8,160 bases of DNA from Oscillospiraceae bacterium (GTDB lineage: Bacteria > Bacillota > Clostridia > Oscillospirales > CAG-272), in NCBI GenBank assembly GCA_009779295.1, contig WREN01000087.1, positions 1 through 8,160 of the forward strand. The letters are read 5' to 3'. Positions 5,871-8,160 of this stretch are shown piece after piece. The translations under genes and the position numbers were made by a program. The first letter of the stretch is position 1. Every line of letters begins with the position of its first letter. The notes beneath the pieces were generated by a model. It was not told the DNA's origin. It was given only the letters and a program-made list of their open reading frames with translations, and did no database searches.

Positions 5871-6434
5871 CTCCTGCTTTGTAGCGTTCCCTCAATTTCT
5901 GCCTGTCCGGTTCCGTTTGCTCAAGCCGGCGGCACTTCTCTAAATATTTCCGGCCCGATTCCGTCTGCGAAGCCTTATATATCATCGCGTCGCGGAGTAA
6001 TACGAGCCAGTCGTAAAAACACAGGTCGTATGTTTCAAACATGCTGATCCCCGTGTATTCCGCTATTAATTTTTCGCTGTGCGTGGATATGTCATATGTG
6101 TTTACCTCATCATCCTCGGAGGGATAATAAGGTATCTTTAGTTTGGGTCTTTTTTTACCTCGCGCAAAAACGCGCCGTATTCATCCAGAAACGTTCGGAT
6201 CGCGTATATGTCGAGATGTTCAATATCATTTTTACTGATTTGTATATTTCCCTTGTTGTGCGACATAAGTTCAGCGCAAATTTCATATAGGTCGTCGTTT
6301 GTTTTCAAGGTTTCCTCGGCGTTTACCAATCTGTCAACAAGCCTTTTTGAAGCCGGATATATTTCAAGTTCGGTATCTTCCGAAATACGCACTTCAAGCG
6401 TCGGTCGGCTTATATTTAATAAATCCAATTTCAC
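5863..6434 (-). CDS. Tail assembly chaperone G-T fusion made by -1 frameshift
   Basis: The predicted product reads frame 0 from GTG 6434 to the AAA at 6152-6150 (95 codons), slips back one base, then reads 95 codons from 6150 to TAA at 5863-5865, giving about 190 residues. The -1 extension begins RPKLKIPYYPSEDDEVNTYD and ends with a charged helical region (YDWLVLLRDAMIYKASQTES, then GRKYLEKCRRLEQTEPDRQK). This resembles unnamed proteins found directly before tape measures in Clostridia prophages. Known role of the family: the G-T form coats the tape measure and recruits tail tube subunits, and is absent from mature virions. The extension has no good start of its own; the first in-frame ATG (MFETYDL) follows only a weak GGGGA. 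This supports frameshifting over a separate gene. Confidence 0.8.
6103..6134 (-). promoter_or_regulatory. Stem-loop downstream of the slippery site, candidate frameshift stimulator
   Basis: The transcript can form a 13-bp stem: TACCTTATTATCC (6134-6122) with GGATGATGAGGTA (6115-6103), including two G-U pairs, closed by a 6-nt loop (6121-6116). It begins 15 nt after the slippery heptamer, just beyond the frame-0 stop. The usual spacer is 5-9 nt, so stimulation is plausible but not certain. The stem lies inside the -1 coding frame. Confidence 0.6.
6138..6434 (-). CDS. Tail assembly chaperone, short form (G-like)
   Basis: 98 residues, the frame-0 product of the chaperone locus, made in excess over the frameshifted form. 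The start is GTG 6434, with a GAAGG-type site about 8 nt upstream, 4 bp after the tail tube stop. The sequence (LNISRPTLEVRISEDTELEI, then a helical region LVNAEETLKTNDDLYEICAE) matches the general type of small acidic helical proteins between the major tail protein and the tape measure in Gram-positive siphophages. It ends REVKKDPN immediately after the A7 slippery run. Family assignment rests on position, size and the frameshift architecture more than on motifs. Confidence 0.8.
   Translation of the reverse strand: MKLDLLNISRPTLEVRISEDTELEIYPASKRLVDRLVNAEETLKTNDDLYEICAELMSHNKGNIQISKNDIEHLDIYAIRTFLDEYGAFLREVKKDPN
6150..6156 (-). promoter_or_regulatory. Programmed -1 frameshift slippery site A_AAA_AAA
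   Basis: In the chaperone frame the codons are GTA AAA AAA GAC, so the heptamer A AAA AAA is in the correct phase for tandem slippage on lysine codons. The frame-0 stop follows three codons later. The -1 frame is open from here to 5863, two bases before the CTG candidate start of the tape measure gene. Confidence 0.8.
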
Positions 6435-6438
6435 TTTT

Positions 6439-7005
6439 TTAACCTTCTTCTCCCGTTACGTCTTTTTTTTCCTCCTGCGCTTTGATCTCCTCTTCGTAGA
6501 TGACGAGAGTACCCTCGCTGTCATGCGGCATTGCCTTCCATTCAGCGTCGATAACCGTTTCTTTGTCTTTGGCGAAAGCTATCGTAAATCCAGCCTGACT
6601 GCTGCCGACGATGGTAACGCGTATATCGCCGTCGATGGGGTCTTCATGTAAAAACCTTATCAGATATTTTTTACCGTCGGCATTGCCTACGCCGCCGATT
6701 TTAACCGTTCTTTTTTCTGCCGTTTCCGTAACACGCGCCGTCTGGCACAATTTTGAAAGCGTTGATCCATTCCATGTCATAATACCGGATTTTAATAATA
6801 CGTCTTCGTTCGTCATTATCTGTTTGACGTATACGCCCGAATCGTCTTTAGCTTCGTAAAATTCGCTTGAGTATTCCAATGACGCGCCGCCTTGTATCGC
6901 GCCTATTCTGTTATTTTCAGTTTCTATTGTCGTATCGTTCGGTATTTCTCCGGTATATAATATTACAAACAGCTTGCCGCTGCCGAGTACGATTCTTTTT
7001 TCCAT
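6439..7005 (-). CDS. Major tail tube protein
   Basis: 188 residues. It would polymerise into the tail tube around the tape measure. The start is ATG 7005, 2 bp after the previous stop, with AGGAGA about 12 nt upstream. The sequence is rich in beta structure (GKLFVILYTGEIP near the start, IGAIQGGASLEYSSEFYEAK at 33-52, later GKKYLIRFLHEDPIDGDIRV). It ends in an acidic, lysine/glutamate-rich tail (EEEIKAQEEKKDVTGEEG) that is probably flexible. Position between a terminator-like gene and the chaperone pair is diagnostic. Size and layout fit Clostridia siphophage tube proteins. I cannot separate it from close families by motif alone. Confidence 0.85.
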   Translation of the reverse strand: MEKRIVLGSGKLFVILYTGEIPNDTTIETENNRIGAIQGGASLEYSSEFYEAKDDSGVYVKQIMTNEDVLLKSGIMTWNGSTLSKLCQTARVTETAEKRTVKIGGVGNADGKKYLIRFLHEDPIDGDIRVTIVGSSQAGFTIAFAKDKETVIDAEWKAMPHDSEGTLVIYEEEIKAQEEKKDVTGEEG

Positions 7006-7007
7006 TT

Positions 7008-7334
7008 TTATTTCATTCTCCTCTTTGTAATTATTTTAAATTTGTATGTCATGCAGAATAAACTTTGACTTGTGATATAGAACTCTATTTTTTCAAATTC
7101 CGTCGCCGGTAGAAGGTTCTCCAGCTGCTCTTCCAGCGCGAAATCTTTTTCGCTTGTATACAATTCAATAGTGTAATCGGAGTCTTTTAATCTCCATTCG
7201 TTGTCCGATCCCGTGAACGTTTCCGTTTCGATAAACCACACGGCAAACGGAACTTTCGGCGGATCATTTTTAAATAACTTGTATTTATACGGGATTTTTA
7301 AGGTATCGAATATTTCTTCAACTTGATTTTTCAT
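7008..7334 (-). CDS. Tail terminator-like / minor tail completion protein
   Basis: 108 residues. The ATG at 7334 overlaps the previous stop (ATGA), with GAGG 9-10 nt upstream. Features: an N-terminal helix (VEEIFDTLKIPY), then PPKVPFAVWFIETETFTGSDNEW and a beta-rich end (YTIELYTSEKD...YITSQSLFCMTYKFKI). Such small proteins, located between the gp10-like gene and the tube gene, usually cap the tail tube and join it to the head (gpU / SPP1 gp17 role). The role rests on gene order and fold-like pattern, not on a conserved motif. Confidence 0.7.
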   Translation of the reverse strand: MKNQVEEIFDTLKIPYKYKLFKNDPPKVPFAVWFIETETFTGSDNEWRLKDSDYTIELYTSEKDFALEEQLENLLPATEFEKIEFYITSQSLFCMTYKFKIITKRRMK

Positions 7335-7729
7335 ATTTTTTCGCCTCGTATAACTTTCTCCATTAACGCAGGCAGTTCCCTTCTTGCGAGTTCCGCGCCG
7401 TATTTGATATGCGGAAACGCGCGTGTCATACCGCCGTTTCGCGTTCTGTGACCGTGTTCAAGTAAATGCGTCAGTCTGTAATGCGGAGCTTTTACGTGCC
7501 ATGTGTTGCGCTTATTATACTTGTCCTCAAAACTTTTTTTAATAGAGAACGACTTTACATAATCGCCTGTCCGCTGCTGAAACGTTATATTCGCGTTGAT
7601 TTCCGCCATAACCATTTTACTGACTTTATCGACGGCTTTGTGAGTGCCTTCCGCTACATCGTCAGAATAATCCTTGAGCGCGTTAATTATCGCCCCGCCA
7701 AACTCCTCCGCGCTGACTTTCTTTCCCAT
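7331..7729 (-). CDS. HK97 gp10 family phage protein (head-tail completion)
   Basis: 132 residues. It starts at ATG 7729, sharing one base with the preceding TAA (TAATG), and ends with an ATGA overlap. The motif YRLTHLLEHGHRTRNGG followed by AFPHIKYG (residues about 83-112) is the signature of the HK97 gp10-like family. Upstream is a helical region (KDYSDDVAEGTHKAVDKVSK), then QQRTGDYVKSF. The family is thought to act in head-tail joining or tail completion during assembly. Its ribosome binding site is weak, so translation is probably coupled to the gene before it. Confidence 0.9.
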   Translation of the reverse strand: MGKKVSAEEFGGAIINALKDYSDDVAEGTHKAVDKVSKMVMAEINANITFQQRTGDYVKSFSIKKSFEDKYNKRNTWHVKAPHYRLTHLLEHGHRTRNGGMTRAFPHIKYGAELARRELPALMEKVIRGEKI

Positions 7730-7995
7730 TAAAATTCGCCCGCCTTGATCGTAAGGTATAATTCCGTTATATCGCCTTTTTCGTATGTACGGTATATGAC
7801 ATGCTTGATTTCATTGTAAAAAATATATGGTTCGCCGTTATATTCGTTGGAACGAACTTCAAGCATGATTTCGGGTTTCAGGTCGTTTAATCCCGCCTGA
7901 TGAAATTCCGATTGCCGTATACTTTTTTTATTGCAATATACCTGCCGTTTCTTACCATTCGGCATAAGAAAATATGCTACTTCCCGCCACATCAT
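7729..7995 (-). CDS. Phage head closure protein (head-tail adaptor)
   Basis: 88 residues. ATG 7995 overlaps the stop of the previous gene (ATGA); a second ATG follows at once. The sequence pattern YCNKKSIRQSEFHQAGLNDL, then KPEIMLEVRSNEYNGEPYIF and VIYRTYEKGDITELYL, is typical of the SPP1 gp16 / head-tail-joining families, which are small beta-barrel proteins that seal the portal after packaging. Order after a gp6-like connector and before gp10 is canonical. The length is slightly short but within the range seen in Clostridia prophages. Confidence 0.88.
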   Translation of the reverse strand: MMWREVAYFLMPNGKKRQVYCNKKSIRQSEFHQAGLNDLKPEIMLEVRSNEYNGEPYIFYNEIKHVIYRTYEKGDITELYLTIKAGEF

Positions 7996-8160
7996 ACATT
8001 ATCACCGTATCTGTAAACGGACGATAACGTCAGCCGCTTTTTCATATTTTCAAATACTACCCTGTACTGGTCGGCTTCCGGTGAATCGAAACCGTAATTA
8101 GCTTTCACGTATGAAACGATTGCGGTTCTTATCAATTGGTCGCCCTCGTCGTTGACTTTA
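7992..8160 (-). CDS. Head-tail connector protein, gp6-like, N-terminus off window
   Basis: Only the last 55 residues are visible, ending at TGA 7992-7994 and coupled to the head closure gene. The sequence DEGDQLIRTAIVSYVKANYG, then ADQYRVVFENMKKRLTLSSV, matches the helical pattern of gp6-like connector / DNA packaging proteins, which form a ring under the portal. The call depends on this helical pattern plus position just upstream of head closure. The start and upstream genes lie beyond the right edge. Confidence 0.7.
   Translation of the reverse strand, partial: KVNDEGDQLIRTAIVSYVKANYGFDSPEADQYRVVFENMKKRLTLSSVYRYGDNV

Noticed and set aside
5863..6018. Independent small gene starting at the in-frame ATG of MFETYDL
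   Set aside because: Only a weak GGGGA precedes it, and it would give about 51 residues. The slippery site and open frame upstream explain the region better as a frameshift extension.
6096..7732. Plus-strand frames opposite the chaperone, tube, terminator and gp10-like genes (for example 6208-6651 and 7466-7732)
   Set aside because: They are antisense to well-supported family members, with no ribosome binding sites and no recognisable products.

Overview
The window reads as the head-to-tail junction and tail module of a temperate-type siphophage or prophage of a Gram-positive host. Bacillota, and probably Clostridia, is inferred from strong AGGAGG ribosome binding sites, frequent GTG/TTG starts and the family types present. 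All structural genes lie on the minus strand, so they read right to left in the usual late-operon order: gp6-like head-tail connector (partial, right edge), head-closure protein, HK97 gp10-like protein, tail-terminator-like protein, major tail tube protein, tail assembly chaperone G with a -1 frameshifted G-T extension, tape measure protein, and a tail-associated (Tal / endopeptidase-tail type) protein that runs off the left edge. The genes overlap or are separated by only a few bases, as expected for one transcript.

The exception is 1.77-2.93 kb. Between the tape measure and tail-associated genes, where a distal tail protein (Dit) gene is normally found, sits a compact replicon on the opposite strand. 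It comprises a Rep_3/RepB-family plasmid replication initiator (2180-2932, +). Upstream of it are four iterons of about 20 bp at 21-23 bp spacing, a perfect DnaA box, an AT-rich stretch, a good sigma-A promoter with an extended -10, and an inverted repeat around the -35 that shares the iteron core ACTAC. Further upstream are alternating GCGC tracts and a 10-bp tandem repeat. The rep gene looks AT-richer than its neighbours and converges on the tape measure gene with only 7 bp between the stop codons. No Dit gene is visible. The simplest reading is a phage-plasmid, or a phage that has captured a plasmid replicon in the middle of its late operon, so that late transcription would run antisense through rep and across the origin.

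The second notable element is the chaperone frameshift. An A_AAA_AAA slippery site lies four codons before the stop of G. It is followed by a 13-bp stem-loop, and an open -1 frame runs to the tape measure start. The tape measure carries eleven helical repeats in a strict 22-residue register. The tail-associated protein carries three 40-residue (120-bp) near-identical repeats plus a degenerate copy.

No tRNA, rRNA, CRISPR array, transposase, integrase or attachment site was recognised. The only stretch over 300 bases without a gene is 1768-2179, which is the origin region.
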